A stretch of DNA of 63,686 nt from Rhizobium sp. Root483D2 (GCF_001426685.1 NZ_LMFB01000033.1:1-63686); one strand, 5' to 3'. Positions 9,398 through 18,105 are shown, counted from the stretch's first letter. The notes: a model not told the origin generated them from the letters alone. A program made the numbers and translations.

Positions 9398-10444
9398 ATG
9401 GCAGGCGAAATAGTCCCCGGCTGTAAAACCGTGTCCCACTCTCTCGCGCAGTTTGGACGTCGTGCATTTGTGGCTGGCGCCGCGGCGTCGGCACTTGGTG
9501 TTGCGGTCCCTAAGCGTCTGATGGCTGCGACAAACGGAGATGGAACTTTGTTCTCAGAGACGCCGAGTCAGATTCAGGCCGGGGTGCTGAATGTCGGCTA
9601 CTACGCTGCCGGCTCCCAAACGGCGCCGGCCGTCTTTCTTCTGCATGGCTTCCCTTACGATGTGCATAGCTACGTCAATGTGGCTCCGATGCTGGTTCAA
9701 AGGGGTTTCCGCGTGATTGTGCCGCATCTTCGCGGGCACGGAACGACAGCTTTCCTTGAAACTTCTACAGTCCGGTCCGGTGAGCAGGCTGCGATCGGTA
9801 GAGATCTCGTCGACCTAATGGACGCCCTCAAGATAGACCAAGCAATCTTTGCTGGGTACGACTGGGGAGGCCGCGCTGCATGCGTGGCGGCTGCGCTTTG
9901 GCCGGAGCGTTGCCTTGGACTCGTCTCGGTCAACAGCTACCTTATCCAGAATATCGCGAAGGCGCTTGAACCTGCGCCGGCGAAAGTCGAACGCGGCTTC
10001 TGGTATCAGTTTTATCTGCAGACGGAGAGGGGGCGGCAAGGGCTAGAGCGCAATCGCTCAGACATCGCCCGCATCATGTGGCATGACAACTCTCCAACCT
10101 GGGAGTTCGACGAGGTGACGTTTCAGCGCAGTGCACGATCTTTCAACAACCCGGACTTCGTCGACGTTGTCGTCCATTCCTATCGCCATCGACTTGGCGG
10201 CGCACCAGGATATCCCGATTATATGAAGCTGGAAGCTCTGCTCGCATTGCAGCCACAGATCACCGTACCAACCGTGACTCTGGATGGGGACTCGGACGGG
10301 GTCGTCGCAGCCACTGACGGAAGTTCGACGTCGGCAAAATTCGTCAAGCGTGTGCACCACATTATTCGCGGTGTTGGGCATAATCTACCCCAAGAGGCAC
10401 CCTACGCATTCGCGAACGCCATCGTTGAAGTAGGGGCAATGTAG
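9398..10444 (+). CDS. Tat-exported alpha/beta hydrolase, epoxide hydrolase/dehalogenase-like
   Basis: A 348-residue alpha/beta hydrolase. Residues 20-45 form a twin-arginine signal (GRRAFVAGAAASALG then a hydrophobic run and MAA), so the enzyme probably acts in the periplasm. The oxyanion region is FLLHGFPYDVHSY, and the nucleophile elbow is AGYDWGGRAA, where Asp replaces Ser as in epoxide hydrolases and haloalkane dehalogenases. The catalytic His lies in RGVGHNLPQEAP near the C terminus. Lipophilic epoxides or halides are plausible substrates by family, but none is shown here. The start is supported by GCGGAG upstream. Confidence 0.88.
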   Translation: MAGEIVPGCKTVSHSLAQFGRRAFVAGAAASALGVAVPKRLMAATNGDGTLFSETPSQIQAGVLNVGYYAAGSQTAPAVFLLHGFPYDVHSYVNVAPMLVQRGFRVIVPHLRGHGTTAFLETSTVRSGEQAAIGRDLVDLMDALKIDQAIFAGYDWGGRAACVAAALWPERCLGLVSVNSYLIQNIAKALEPAPAKVERGFWYQFYLQTERGRQGLERNRSDIARIMWHDNSPTWEFDEVTFQRSARSFNNPDFVDVVVHSYRHRLGGAPGYPDYMKLEALLALQPQITVPTVTLDGDSDGVVAATDGSSTSAKFVKRVHHIIRGVGHNLPQEAPYAFANAIVEVGAM

Positions 10445-10471
10445 GGATCTGCGCCGACCACACTTGGTCCC

Positions 10472-10483
10472 AAACCTACGTAT
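10472..10483 (+). promoter_or_regulatory. FixJ/StyR-type operator and promoter of the predicted sRNA
   Basis: AAAC-CTAC-GTAT followed by AG matches the directional consensus of this window. A TATCTT hexamer at 10509-10514 begins 31.5 bp from the operator centre. That places transcription start near 10521, exactly at the 5' edge of the first predicted sRNA hairpin, with the operator centred near -43. Confidence 0.65.
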
Positions 10484-10520
10484 AGTGTTATTGGAGGGCG
10501 CAATCAGGTATCTTCTAAGT

Positions 10521-10643
10521 GTCGATATCGCGATCCCCTCCCAGCGATACTGACCAAAACCTCGGTTCTCCGCCCCCTCCGCCGAGGACGTGGATGTCAA
10601 ATCCACCAGTGGGCCGTCTTTCCTCGGAAGACGGCCCCTTTTT
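10521..10643 (+). ncRNA. Predicted trans-acting small RNA with C-rich anti-SD-like loops
   Basis: This is a candidate sRNA of about 123 nt with its own promoter (operator 10472, -10 at 10509). It contains four hairpins. Hairpin 1 (10526-10549) has stem TATCGC/GCGATA and loop GATCCCCTCCCA, extended by an outer GTC/GAC pair. Hairpin 2 (10560-10587) has stem CCTCGG/CCGAGG and a 16-nt loop containing CCCCCTCC. Hairpin 3 (10590-10606) has stem GTGGAT/ATCCAC. The last is a 10-bp terminator followed by CTTTTT. Loops displaying CCCCTCC can pair with Shine-Dalgarno sequences, as known for alphaproteobacterial sRNAs with CCUCCUCCC loops. I see no open frame with a ribosome-binding site in it. The function is inferred. 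Confidence 0.65.
10611..10643 (+). terminator. Rho-independent terminator of the sRNA
   Basis: The perfect 10-bp stem GGGCCGTCTT/AAGACGGCCC encloses the loop TCCTCGG and is followed by CTTTTTC. It is among the strongest intrinsic terminators in the window. Confidence 0.9.
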
Positions 10644-10818
10644 CGCATAACGTTTTGGAGGCAGTCAGGCGGAGCCGTTAACGCGCATCAACGTCCACCT
10701 CTATTCTTTGAAGCCAGTGGACCCGCTCACCAGTAACCGCAGCGCGGCTTCCAAGGCATGCGAACATTGCCTGAGATAGCATGTCAAAAAAACTAACGGC
10801 CGTGAATCTATTAGCACC

Positions 10819-11256
10819 TCATCCCTGCCTGTTGCGAAGGCGTTCCGCATAACCGGCACCGAGATGGCCGACGTTCACAGGGAAGATTTTCTGCAAGCCG
10901 TCGCCAAGTTCCTCCGCTGTCACCCAGCCTTTACTGGTTGCGTCGAGCTTCGCCCATTTACTTTCACTATAGGCGGTGTCGTGCGGTGTTCCATTCATTT
11001 CCGCTAGACGTGACTGCCCATCCATGAACTCGCTTTTGGTGACCTTTCCGTCCTTGTCGTTGTCTGCCCAGTCGAGTGCTTGTTTTGACATGCGGGCGTG
11101 GAAGTCTGCAATCAATTCCTGATCACTCCGGACGGCGGGAATCTTGGGCGCATTCACCTGAACTGCACCACCCATTTTCGCGTCAGCGATGGACGGCCCT
11201 TTTCGCGGCGAGGAAGCCAACAGGCTGTAGATGGAATTGTCAGATCCGACTCTCAT
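10819..11256 (-). CDS. EF-hand domain protein
   Basis: A 145-residue soluble protein with one canonical calcium-binding loop, D65-N-D67-K-D69-G-K-V-T-K-S-E76, and a second degenerate loop starting at D105 (DATSKGWVTAEE). The N-terminal 40 residues are serine-, proline- and alanine-rich without a clear signal peptide. The start is supported by AAAGGA seven nt upstream. It is probably a calcium-responsive or calcium-buffering protein; no partner is suggested by the neighbours. A GTTGCA-AC-TGCAAC palindrome lies about 90 bp upstream. Confidence 0.82.
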   Translation of the reverse strand: MRVGSDNSIYSLLASSPRKGPSIADAKMGGAVQVNAPKIPAVRSDQELIADFHARMSKQALDWADNDKDGKVTKSEFMDGQSRLAEMNGTPHDTAYSESKWAKLDATSKGWVTAEELGDGLQKIFPVNVGHLGAGYAERLRNRQG

Positions 11257-11855
11257 TAATTTATCCTTTTCGTTGCGGGGATACCGGCCATAGGCTGGGC
11301 ATAGGCGCTTGTGTCAAGCTTGCCGAATACGGCTATTTGGCTCTAATGTTGCAACTGCAACCAATTCCATTCGATTTAAGCGGAGTCGTCACCTGAGGCC
11401 GTCTTGAGAGCACCCGCCGCGCCTCATGACCACACAAACGACGGTCTATATGGCCGAGCCGCTTGATGGCATCCTGCCAAACCATTCAAATCCTATGGCA
11501 ACGCATACGCAAAAATCCACTCTCATCCGGAACACAGTTGAATCGATGGCGGAGGTGTCCGCTAGAATCAAAATGCGGTACGTCGCGAACTGCCGTCGGA
11601 CCGACCTCGAGTATGGGGATCGTTCAGCATCCGCTCTCGGGTTAGGGACGACTGTTCGTTGAGGCTGCAGCAGCACACAGTGAGGCGTGAAAACATCCTC
11701 TGCGGATCCAATCGCGTACCGCCGACGTCAATGGTTTCAGGTGCAGCGCAGACACTGTTAGCAGCTCGCTACCCGGCAAGCCATTTAACGGAAAACTGAC
11801 GACGAAGTGCAATCTGCGGCTTGACGCGAGATGATCGCACCGGCGTTAAAATCTT
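11257..11855. other. 600-bp intergenic region
   Basis: Apart from the palindrome at 11348-11361 I see no supported feature. Short frames occur on both strands between 11426 and 11676 but have no family features. A partial operator-like match (AAAC-GACG-GTCT) at 11436 lacks a -10 element. Confidence 0.4.
11348..11361. promoter_or_regulatory. Palindrome GTTGCA-AC-TGCAAC, candidate operator
   Basis: The perfect 6-bp arms GTTGCA and TGCAAC are separated by AC. The same design, GGTTGCG-AC-CGCAACC, occurs at 43034 upstream of the AhpD-like gene, so both may bind the same regulator. Here it would act on the EF-hand gene, whose start is about 90 bp away. Confidence 0.4.
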
Positions 11856-14039
11856 TCAGGCCGTTGGCAGAGTGAACGAGAAGGTCGCACCGCTTGGGAC
11901 GGATGGTTCAACCCACAAACTTCCTCCATGTGACTCGACAATCGAGCGGCAGATTGCAAGGCCCATCCCCATCCCCTGTTCTCCCTTTGTCGTAAAGAAC
12001 GGTTCGAAAACGCGTTCCGGATATTCTACGCCCGGTCCGACATCGCTGACGTCCACCCGGACTGATTCTTCGAAGCGATAGGCAGTGAGGCTTAGCCGCT
12101 TTCCTTCAATGGGCAAATCCATAGCCTCAAGCCCATTCCTAATCAGATTGGTGAGCACCTGCTGAATCTGCACTCGGTCCACTGCCACGAGTGGAAGATG
12201 TGCGTTGATATCGATAGACATGACGGTGTGCCGTCGAGAGGCCTCCTCCGCAAGCAGATCACGTGCTTCAAGTATAAGCTCGGCCAATGCCGCGGTCTCG
12301 CGAGACTCGTCAGTACGCCTGAACAGCGCACGCACACGCTTTACCGTTTCTACCGCTGTTGCAGCGCTTCGGGTTACACGATCCAGTGCCACTTTTGCCC
12401 GTTCGAGGTTGGGTGGATCGCTGCTTAGCCAGCGCTCACACGCATCGGAGCTTGATACCAGCGCGGCAAGCGGTTGACCAACTTCATGTGCGATGGACGC
12501 CGAAAGTTCAGCCAGACTAGCCGCTTGGCTCGCGCGGGTGTATTTTTCATGGGCTCGCCGTAGTTGCTCTTGGGAGCGAACCTGATCCTCAATATCGAAG
12601 CACACGCCATTCCATTGGACGATGGTGCCGTCCTCCTTCCGCATTGCCGTAACACGCATCTCAACCCAACGAAATTGACCATCGAAACGGCGCATCCGGT
12701 GCTTGAATGCAAAGGACGTACCTGTCGTCAATGCAGTGAGGAAGGTCTGCTCTAGGGCAGGGCGCTCGTCGGGATGAACGATCGCGTCAAGTACGACCGT
12801 CAGCCGCTTTTTGCCCTCGACATCTCTTTGATCGACGTCGAACCCAAGAAAATCGCGAAACTGCTGGCTGAAGTAGATTGGCTCACCGTTCTCAGCAGTG
12901 CACCAGATGAGGGCCGGGACGGTCTCGATCAATTGGCGTAGAGAGCGCTCGCTTTCGCGGAGTGCACTTTCCGTTCGCTTGTACACATCAATGTCGATCG
13001 AGGTGCCATACCAGCCGGTGATGCGGCCAGAAGGATCGGTGGTAGGGCAGGCGGCGATCCTGTGCCATACATAAAGCCCCGTCGTTCTCAACATTCGATA
13101 CTCGATATGCCAATGTTCGCCCGTTCTGAGGGAGTGCCGAAATGTCTCGGCCGCGCGCGGATAATCGTCCGGATGCACTCCCAAGCTCCAGCCATTGTCT
13201 CCACCCTCAATAAATCGCTTGTCGCTCAACGGTCGATTCAAATCATTGAGCGCCATGCCGATCGCTACCTGGCCAGACGGAGTGACGTAGGTGAACTGCG
13301 CTTCCGCGTTCAGCGCCCATGCTTTGCCGTACAAGCGTTCAATGACCTTGGCCGCCCGGATTGCTTCCGCAGTCTCTCCGACCGGTCCCATCTTCAGCCA
13401 CCGCTCGTCTGGATCGGATACCATCGGATCGACGTTTACGCTGACCCCATAGCCTGGTTCGGCTTTCATCTCCGTCCAGCGATATTGTCCGTTGCTTTGA
13501 CGCTGCCTGTATTTGAAAACCTGTGGGACGCCGGTCCAAAAAGCATACGCGGCAGCGTGTGACGCCGCCGCACGGTCTTCGGGGTGAACGATGCCGAGCG
13601 AGGGATGGACGTCTCGGTCTTCCCCCACCCCTGACGGTTTAGCTAGCGTAGGGCCGCTCGATTGAACCGCTTGCATGGCCTTGGCCCGGATCGCTTCGCA
13701 GACCAGAAACGATAAACCGAATAGGGCGACGGTGGACCACGTCAAAGACGCCTCTGCAGCATCTGGCTGAGCTCCCGCTATAATTAAAGAAACAACGAAT
13801 CCAAAGCACAAGAAGGATCGAAAAATCTCTCTAAGGCGGTCATCAGAGACAACAAATGCGGCCACTAGCGGACACAGTAGTCCCAAGAGAGTGTGTGTGG
13901 ACCACGCGACCGCCGTACCTGCAATTACGGCGGCGAAGGTGATGACGAACGGCGTCTGAAGTCTGGCAGCGATCCATCCGATCGCACCGGGAGCCTTTTT
14001 TGGCCCTGGCGGGTTCTTGCCTAGATGGATTTCTGACAT
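11856..14039 (-). CDS. PAS-domain sensor histidine kinase (orphan)
   Basis: A 727-residue membrane sensor kinase. Two or more hydrophobic segments lie between residues 25 and 110, followed by three PAS modules (roughly 140-225, 240-350 and 365-480; the last two contain YGTSIDIDVYKRTE and WNGVCFDIEDQVRS ends). The HisKA box is SIAHEVGQPLAA with H518 as phospho-acceptor. The ATPase domain shows N-box QQVLTNLIRNGLEAMD, DVGPGVEYPERVFEPFF and GMGMGLAICRSIVESHGG. The start follows a GGAAGG ribosome-binding site. No regulator gene is adjacent; its partners are probably the FixJ-like regulators at 16720, 19970 or 29379. It is closely similar to the kinase at 44881. Confidence 0.93.
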   Translation of the reverse strand: MSEIHLGKNPPGPKKAPGAIGWIAARLQTPFVITFAAVIAGTAVAWSTHTLLGLLCPLVAAFVVSDDRLREIFRSFLCFGFVVSLIIAGAQPDAAEASLTWSTVALFGLSFLVCEAIRAKAMQAVQSSGPTLAKPSGVGEDRDVHPSLGIVHPEDRAAASHAAAYAFWTGVPQVFKYRQRQSNGQYRWTEMKAEPGYGVSVNVDPMVSDPDERWLKMGPVGETAEAIRAAKVIERLYGKAWALNAEAQFTYVTPSGQVAIGMALNDLNRPLSDKRFIEGGDNGWSLGVHPDDYPRAAETFRHSLRTGEHWHIEYRMLRTTGLYVWHRIAACPTTDPSGRITGWYGTSIDIDVYKRTESALRESERSLRQLIETVPALIWCTAENGEPIYFSQQFRDFLGFDVDQRDVEGKKRLTVVLDAIVHPDERPALEQTFLTALTTGTSFAFKHRMRRFDGQFRWVEMRVTAMRKEDGTIVQWNGVCFDIEDQVRSQEQLRRAHEKYTRASQAASLAELSASIAHEVGQPLAALVSSSDACERWLSSDPPNLERAKVALDRVTRSAATAVETVKRVRALFRRTDESRETAALAELILEARDLLAEEASRRHTVMSIDINAHLPLVAVDRVQIQQVLTNLIRNGLEAMDLPIEGKRLSLTAYRFEESVRVDVSDVGPGVEYPERVFEPFFTTKGEQGMGMGLAICRSIVESHGGSLWVEPSVPSGATFSFTLPTA

Positions 14040-14397
14040 AACAGACCTTCCCCAAAAGCTTCGCCATGCGGGCTAAAATAACGCATTTCCGTGGGATAGA
14101 CCAACCCCACATTCGGTTTGGGTGAACCGAGAGGATGCCGCGCAGCACGAAAGCACGCTCCTGCGCCCGGGATTGCGGAGAGTTTGATTTGCTCCGGCCA
14201 GCGCCTTGACGACGCGGTGTTTGCCGGCTTTGACAAGGCCTTAGCCTTCACTTCACGTCATCCATATTCAGCGGCCGAGAATCGCCATCCCGACGCACAT
14301 TATAATGGACGAGGAATACCTTATGTGCCGCTCAGGGGGCTAATGCGGCGACAGCCCAAGTCGTATTTCTCCGAAATCAGAACGGAGATAAATAGCA
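14040..14397. other. 358-bp divergent intergenic region
   Basis: The region separates the sensor kinase from the SDR gene and must carry both promoters. I could not place clear promoter elements or a good copy of the recurrent operator. A GGAGATAAATAGCA ribosome-binding region precedes the SDR start. Confidence 0.35.
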
Positions 14398-15144
14398 ATG
14401 CGATTACTCGACGATAAAGTAACAATTATAACTGGAGGCAATAGCGGGATCGGCAAGGCAACTGCCAAGCGCTTTGCTAAGGAGGGGGCCCAAGTCGTCA
14501 TCACTGGTCGTCGACAGGAGGTGCTCGACCTGGCGGTAAAAGAAATCGGACACGGTGCTGTCGGCGTCTGCGGCGACGTTGCAGCAAATGATTTTCACCA
14601 GCGTCTCGCTGATAGCGTCGGTAAGTGGTTTGGAGGCGTCGACGTATATTTCGCGAACGCCGGCATCATCAAGCTCGAGGCTTCAGCAGCGGTTTCCGAA
14701 ATCGGATACGACGAGCATTTCGCCGTCAACACCCGAGGCGTTTTCTTCGGGGTCCAGGCCATCTCGCCCCTGATCCGTGACGGAGGGAACATCATCGTGA
14801 CAAGCTCGCTGGCGGCTACCAAAATCTTACCCCAGCACACACTATATGCAGGATCAAAGGCCGCGATGGCAGCCTTCGCCCGCAATTGGGCGATTGAGTT
14901 CAAGGAACGACGCATCCGCGTCAACATCCTAAGCCCAGGACCGGTGGAGACAGAAATCCTGACGAAGCTCGGTATCGCCGAAGCAGATCGCCCAGGATTC
15001 GAAGCGCACATGGCTGACCTGATCCCGGCCGGAAGGATGGGGCGGCCAGAGGAGCTGGCGGAGGCCGCTCTGTTCCTGGCAGCGAAGGGTACCTTCGTTA
15101 ATGGTGTCGAACTGGTTGTCGACGGCGGCATGTCGCTGACCTGA
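14398..15144 (+). CDS. SDR-family NAD(P)-dependent oxidoreductase
   Basis: A 248-residue classical short-chain dehydrogenase. The cofactor motif is TGGNSGIG near residue 13. The Ser-Tyr-Lys triad is present in VTSSLA and YAGSKAAMAAF, and LSPGPVETEI follows as in FabG-like enzymes. The reaction is a carbonyl/alcohol interconversion; the substrate is unknown. The start follows a GGAG ribosome-binding site, and a rho-independent terminator at 15163 ends the transcript. It is a single-gene unit divergent from the sensor kinase at 11856. Confidence 0.92.
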   Translation: MRLLDDKVTIITGGNSGIGKATAKRFAKEGAQVVITGRRQEVLDLAVKEIGHGAVGVCGDVAANDFHQRLADSVGKWFGGVDVYFANAGIIKLEASAAVSEIGYDEHFAVNTRGVFFGVQAISPLIRDGGNIIVTSSLAATKILPQHTLYAGSKAAMAAFARNWAIEFKERRIRVNILSPGPVETEILTKLGIAEADRPGFEAHMADLIPAGRMGRPEELAEAALFLAAKGTFVNGVELVVDGGMSLT

Positions 15145-15162
15145 GTTGAAAAGGACGAAGGG

Positions 15163-15194
15163 GCCGACGCGGAACTTTGCGTCGGTCTTCTTTT
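15163..15194 (+). terminator. Rho-independent terminator after the SDR gene
   Basis: Stem GCCGACGC/GCGTCGGT encloses loop GGAACTTT and is followed by CTTCTTTT. It lies 18 nt after the SDR stop codon. Confidence 0.85.
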
Positions 15195-15754
15195 ATATTC
15201 GGTCCCCGGGTCGATTTGACCGACTGTGAGCGAATGTCAGTAATTTACAGGTCTGATGAGACTTCCGGTCCCGAGGCCCGCCTGGACGGCTGATATCCCG
15301 TCCGTTTCCTTCCTTGAGAATAGCAACTCCGCACGGGACGCCGCGATATATTAGTTCGGCCCTTACTTGCATCGCAAAAAATAACTTTGAATGATTGTCG
15401 GGTCGGTCTCCGATATGGAGCATGGCAAGTGACGGCCGTATGACGCCGGCAAAAATCCGATAGAAAAGGCAAAGCTGGCCCAGAGTGTTCTCCATACGCA
15501 CGGTCGAACTCGTGGGGCCGGCATGGCTGCTGTCCGACCAGTGCAAACACCAGGCTGACAGGCGCTGCTCGATAAAGCCACCTACGCTCGTTCGCCGGCA
15601 GTCACATACTTATGTTTGGGTTGAATGGAGCCCCTGCGTGGAAGCAGAATAGATAGCCGCCGTCCGTGACGAAGTCGATTTCTCGACGGGTCGCTCCTGA
15701 CGTTCGTCTGCAAGCGGCTAGGCCTTTTTTGTCAAGTGATCAAAAGGAATGCAA
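15195..15754. other. Intergenic region before an exported hydrolase
   Basis: No gene is supported in these 560 nt. A candidate operator, ATAC-TTAT-GTTT, lies at 15606-15617, 138 bp before the hydrolase, but no -10 hexamer sits at the usual distance, so I rate it weak. The ribosome-binding site AAAGGA at 15742 belongs to the hydrolase at 15755. Confidence 0.35.
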
Positions 15755-16534
15755 ATGCGTAAGAGTGCCAAACTTCTCGCCGCTGCAGCGTTGTCTGCAG
15801 CGACGTCTCTCTCCGTCCATGCAGAGACAATTAAGCCGACAATTGTGCTTGTCCATGGCGCTTTTGCCGATTCCTCGAGCTGGAACCATGTCATCTCCCG
15901 CCTTGAAAAGGATGGGTACCCGGTGCTGGCCGTCGCCAATCCCCTGCGCGGCGTTACGAGCGATGGAGCCTACGTGGCCGGCATCCTGAGAGGCATAAAG
16001 ACACCCGTCGTGCTCGTTGGACATTCCTACGGCGGCTCGGTGATCAGTGACGCAGCCACTTCTGCATCGAACGTGAAGGCACTCGTTTTTGTGGCGGCCT
16101 TTGCACCGGAGCCTGGGGAGTCCGCGGTCGCACTGTCCGGTAAAAACCCTGGCAGCACTCTCGGCCCGACACTTGCAGAGCCGGTTGCGCTACCTAGCGG
16201 GGCAAAAGATCTATATATCGACCAAAAGAAATTTCCGGAACAGTTTGCGGCCGACGTGCCACGTACCACCGCACGCCTGATGGCGGTAGCTCAGCGCCCT
16301 ATCACTGACACCGCATTAGCGGAGCCAGCTCCAAAAGCGGCCTGGCAAACGATTCCGTCCTGGTTTGTATACGGTCAAGCTGACAAAAACATTCCGCCGG
16401 TTACTCTGAGGTGGATGGCGGAACGCGCCAAGTCCAAGAGAACTGTTGCGATCGATGGGGCGTCTCATGTCGTGATGATCTCTCATCCGGGCGAGGTTAC
16501 CAAACTCATAGAAGAGGCTGCGACGGCAAAATGA
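15755..16534 (+). CDS. Exported alpha/beta hydrolase
   Basis: A 259-residue alpha/beta hydrolase with a Sec signal peptide (MRKSAKLLAAAALSAATSLS, cleavage after HA-E near residue 24). The oxyanion region is VLVHGAFADSSSW, the nucleophile Ser lies in VGHSYGGSVISD, and the catalytic His is in DGASHVVMISHP near the C terminus. It belongs to the EstX/salicylate-esterase-like group of periplasmic hydrolases. The second of two in-frame ATGs (15755 rather than 15749) is preferred because AAAGGA then has a normal 7-nt spacing. The substrate is unknown. Confidence 0.88.
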   Translation: MRKSAKLLAAAALSAATSLSVHAETIKPTIVLVHGAFADSSSWNHVISRLEKDGYPVLAVANPLRGVTSDGAYVAGILRGIKTPVVLVGHSYGGSVISDAATSASNVKALVFVAAFAPEPGESAVALSGKNPGSTLGPTLAEPVALPSGAKDLYIDQKKFPEQFAADVPRTTARLMAVAQRPITDTALAEPAPKAAWQTIPSWFVYGQADKNIPPVTLRWMAERAKSKRTVAIDGASHVVMISHPGEVTKLIEEAATAK

Positions 16535-16544
16535 GCCGAGATGT

Positions 16545-16572
16545 TCGGAGGCGGGCCTGGGTTCGCCTCCGA
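16545..16572 (+). terminator. Hairpin after the exported hydrolase
   Basis: The 9-bp stem TCGGAGGCG/CGCCTCCGA lies ten nt after the stop codon at 16534. No T-run follows, so it may stabilise the 3' end or terminate only weakly. Confidence 0.5.
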
Positions 16573-16631
16573 CAAATGGTTCGTTACGTGACAGGTCAGA
16601 CACCATGGTGGACGGCGACTGCAAGCCCATA

Positions 16632-16643
16632 GAACCTTCGTAT
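16632..16643 (+). promoter_or_regulatory. FixJ/StyR-type operator of the regulator gene at 16720
   Basis: GAAC-CTTC-GTAT followed by AGG. The 15 bp from G16632 are identical to the site at 61235 read on the minus strand. A TATATT hexamer at 16669-16674 begins 31.5 bp from the operator centre, exactly as at the sRNA promoter. This suggests regulation of the response-regulator gene by itself or by a paralogue. Confidence 0.65.
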
Positions 16644-16719
16644 AGGTGGGGGTGCGTATCGGCGGTGTTATATTGCGTCGCTGCGCATGCTCGTCTTGAG
16701 AAGCAGCTAGGAGCGAGAC

Positions 16720-17370
16720 GTGCAGCCGACAGATCTACAGCATGACACCCACCTTCCGACGATCTCCATCGTCGACGATGATGCAGCGCTCCGACTGTCG
16801 TTGGTGGATTTGTTCGAGTCATTGGAAATACGCGCGATGCCTTATGGAAGCGGCGATGATTTCCTCTCGCGCGCGGACCTCGGAAAAGCGGGGTGCGTTC
16901 TTCTGGATATCCACATGCCAGGCATGAACGGCCTCGACATTCAAAAGCAACTCGCCGCCATCGAATGCATGCTGCCGATCGTCTTCATGACGGATGATGC
17001 GACGGTACCTATGAGCGTCCAGGCTATGAAGCGTGGTGCGAGCGATTTTCTTTTGAAACCTTTGGATCGCCCTGCACTTGTGGGTGCGACGGACCGCGCG
17101 ATTCAGTTGAATGCAGCAAAGCGCGCCGCTGCAGTGGAACGCGAGATCACCATATCCGCGATACGGACGCTGACGCCTCGGGAACGCGAGGTCATGAGAC
17201 ATGTTGCGATGGGAAGGTTGAACAAGCAGATCGCCCACGAATTAGCAGTGAGCGAAATGATGATCAAAATCCATCGGAGCCGAATGATGAGAAAAATGCA
17301 TGTCGGTTCGCTCGCCGAACTCGTCAAAAAACTGGACATGGCTTCCAAAGAATACGACGTATATCTGTAG
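16720..17370 (+). CDS. FixJ-like response regulator
   Basis: A 216-residue two-domain regulator starting at GTG. The receiver domain (residues 13-130) has acidic residues D19/D20/D21, phospho-acceptor D63 in LLDIHMPGMNG, a Thr in VFMTDD and Lys in LLKPLD. The LuxR-type helix-turn-helix (150-205) contains LTPREREVMRHVAMG and NKQIAHELAVSEMMIKIHR. It activates or represses target promoters when phosphorylated. No kinase is adjacent; a lone receiver gene follows 59 bp downstream in the same direction. Paralogues lie at 19970 and 29379, all with the same domain order. Confidence 0.93.
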   Translation: MQPTDLQHDTHLPTISIVDDDAALRLSLVDLFESLEIRAMPYGSGDDFLSRADLGKAGCVLLDIHMPGMNGLDIQKQLAAIECMLPIVFMTDDATVPMSVQAMKRGASDFLLKPLDRPALVGATDRAIQLNAAKRAAAVEREITISAIRTLTPREREVMRHVAMGRLNKQIAHELAVSEMMIKIHRSRMMRKMHVGSLAELVKKLDMASKEYDVYL

Positions 17371-17429
17371 ATGATGCCGACGCTGGCAGGGGACAGCCGA
17401 GGTTTCCAGGAAAGAGTTCGCTCAAGCCC

Positions 17430-17801
17430 ATGCCAGCAGAAAAGTATACGACCATAGCAATCGTCGACGACGACCGGCATCTCCGGGAGTCTCTGCAAGA
17501 CCTTTTGGAGACGGAAGGCATCGAGAGTAGGCTTTACGAGTCGGCCGAAGAATTCTTGTCTCAAAAGGGTCACGAGGGCGTCGATTGCATCCTTGCAGAC
17601 GTGCGAATGACCGGAATGTCCGGGATTGAGATGCTGCGCATTTTGCGATCGATGACGAAATGCCCGCCCGTTCTGATCATGACATCCTATGCAGATGACG
17701 GGATGCGTGCGACCGCGATGAGACACGGGGCCGAAGCATTCTTGGCGAAACCGATCGAGAGTAAACGACTGATTGAGTCCATAAGAACGGCAACGCACTG
17801 A
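17430..17801 (+). CDS. Single-domain response regulator
   Basis: A 123-residue lone receiver domain with acidic pocket D13/D14/D15, phospho-acceptor D57 (ILADVRMTGMSG), Thr in IMTSYAD and Lys in LAKPIES. There is no output domain, so it probably works as a phosphate shuttle or sink, or by protein contact. It follows the FixJ-like regulator in a likely operon. A very similar arrangement (regulator plus lone receiver) recurs at 28934-30017, which suggests a duplicated pathway. Confidence 0.9.
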   Translation: MPAEKYTTIAIVDDDRHLRESLQDLLETEGIESRLYESAEEFLSQKGHEGVDCILADVRMTGMSGIEMLRILRSMTKCPPVLIMTSYADDGMRATAMRHGAEAFLAKPIESKRLIESIRTATH

Positions 17802-17810
17802 AGCTTGTCA

Positions 17811-18065
17811 CTATTTCCTCAACAGTTCGACCACCGAGCGAAGGTCCCGGTTCCCGCGCCCGGCCACGGCGCCGTCGCTCCCAATCTCGACCAACAGGAA
17901 GTCTTTATCGGCCTTCGCCAAAGCGGCTTGAACGTCCGCGAATTCCACCTCCGTATCGATCACGACCAAGTGGGCCTCGTCCGATACAACTGTACCAAAC
18001 TGTAAGAGCGCATACTTGGCTTCGAAAAGCTCGGCATCCGGCACATAGGCCAAAAATTTAGGCAT
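17811..18065 (-). CDS. Small conserved-looking protein of unknown function
   Basis: An 84-residue soluble protein (MPKFLAYVPDAELFEAKYAL...) that I do not recognise. It is rich in alternating hydrophobic and acidic residues, consistent with a small alpha/beta fold. A strong ribosome-binding site, GAGGAG with 5-nt spacing, supports the start. Its stop lies ten nt from the convergent receiver gene. The perfect AAAC-GATG-GTTT operator at 18094 sits directly upstream, although the promoter there seems to face the other way. Confidence 0.7.
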   Translation of the reverse strand: MPKFLAYVPDAELFEAKYALLQFGTVVSDEAHLVVIDTEVEFADVQAALAKADKDFLLVEIGSDGAVAGRGNRDLRSVVELLRK

Positions 18066-18093
18066 CGATACTCCTCGTTTTACGCAGCGGCTT

Positions 18094-18105
18094 AAACGAT
18101 GGTTT
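18094..18105 (+). promoter_or_regulatory. FixJ/StyR-type operator between divergent genes
   Basis: This is a perfect AAAC-GATG-GTTT copy in CTTAAACGATGGTTTGGG. On the plus strand a TAGTTT hexamer at 18132-18137 begins 32.5 bp from the centre, favouring control of the membrane-protein gene at 18167. On the minus strand the expected -10 position would overlap the start of the 84-residue gene. Confidence 0.55.

Noticed and set aside
10385..10648. Minus-strand frame antisense to the sRNA
   Set aside because: Its sequence is the complement of the predicted sRNA hairpins and the hydrolase 3' end; no start signal is present.
11436..11447. AAAC-GACG-GTCT as a regulon operator
   Set aside because: The right half deviates from GTWT and no -10 element lies at the required distance.
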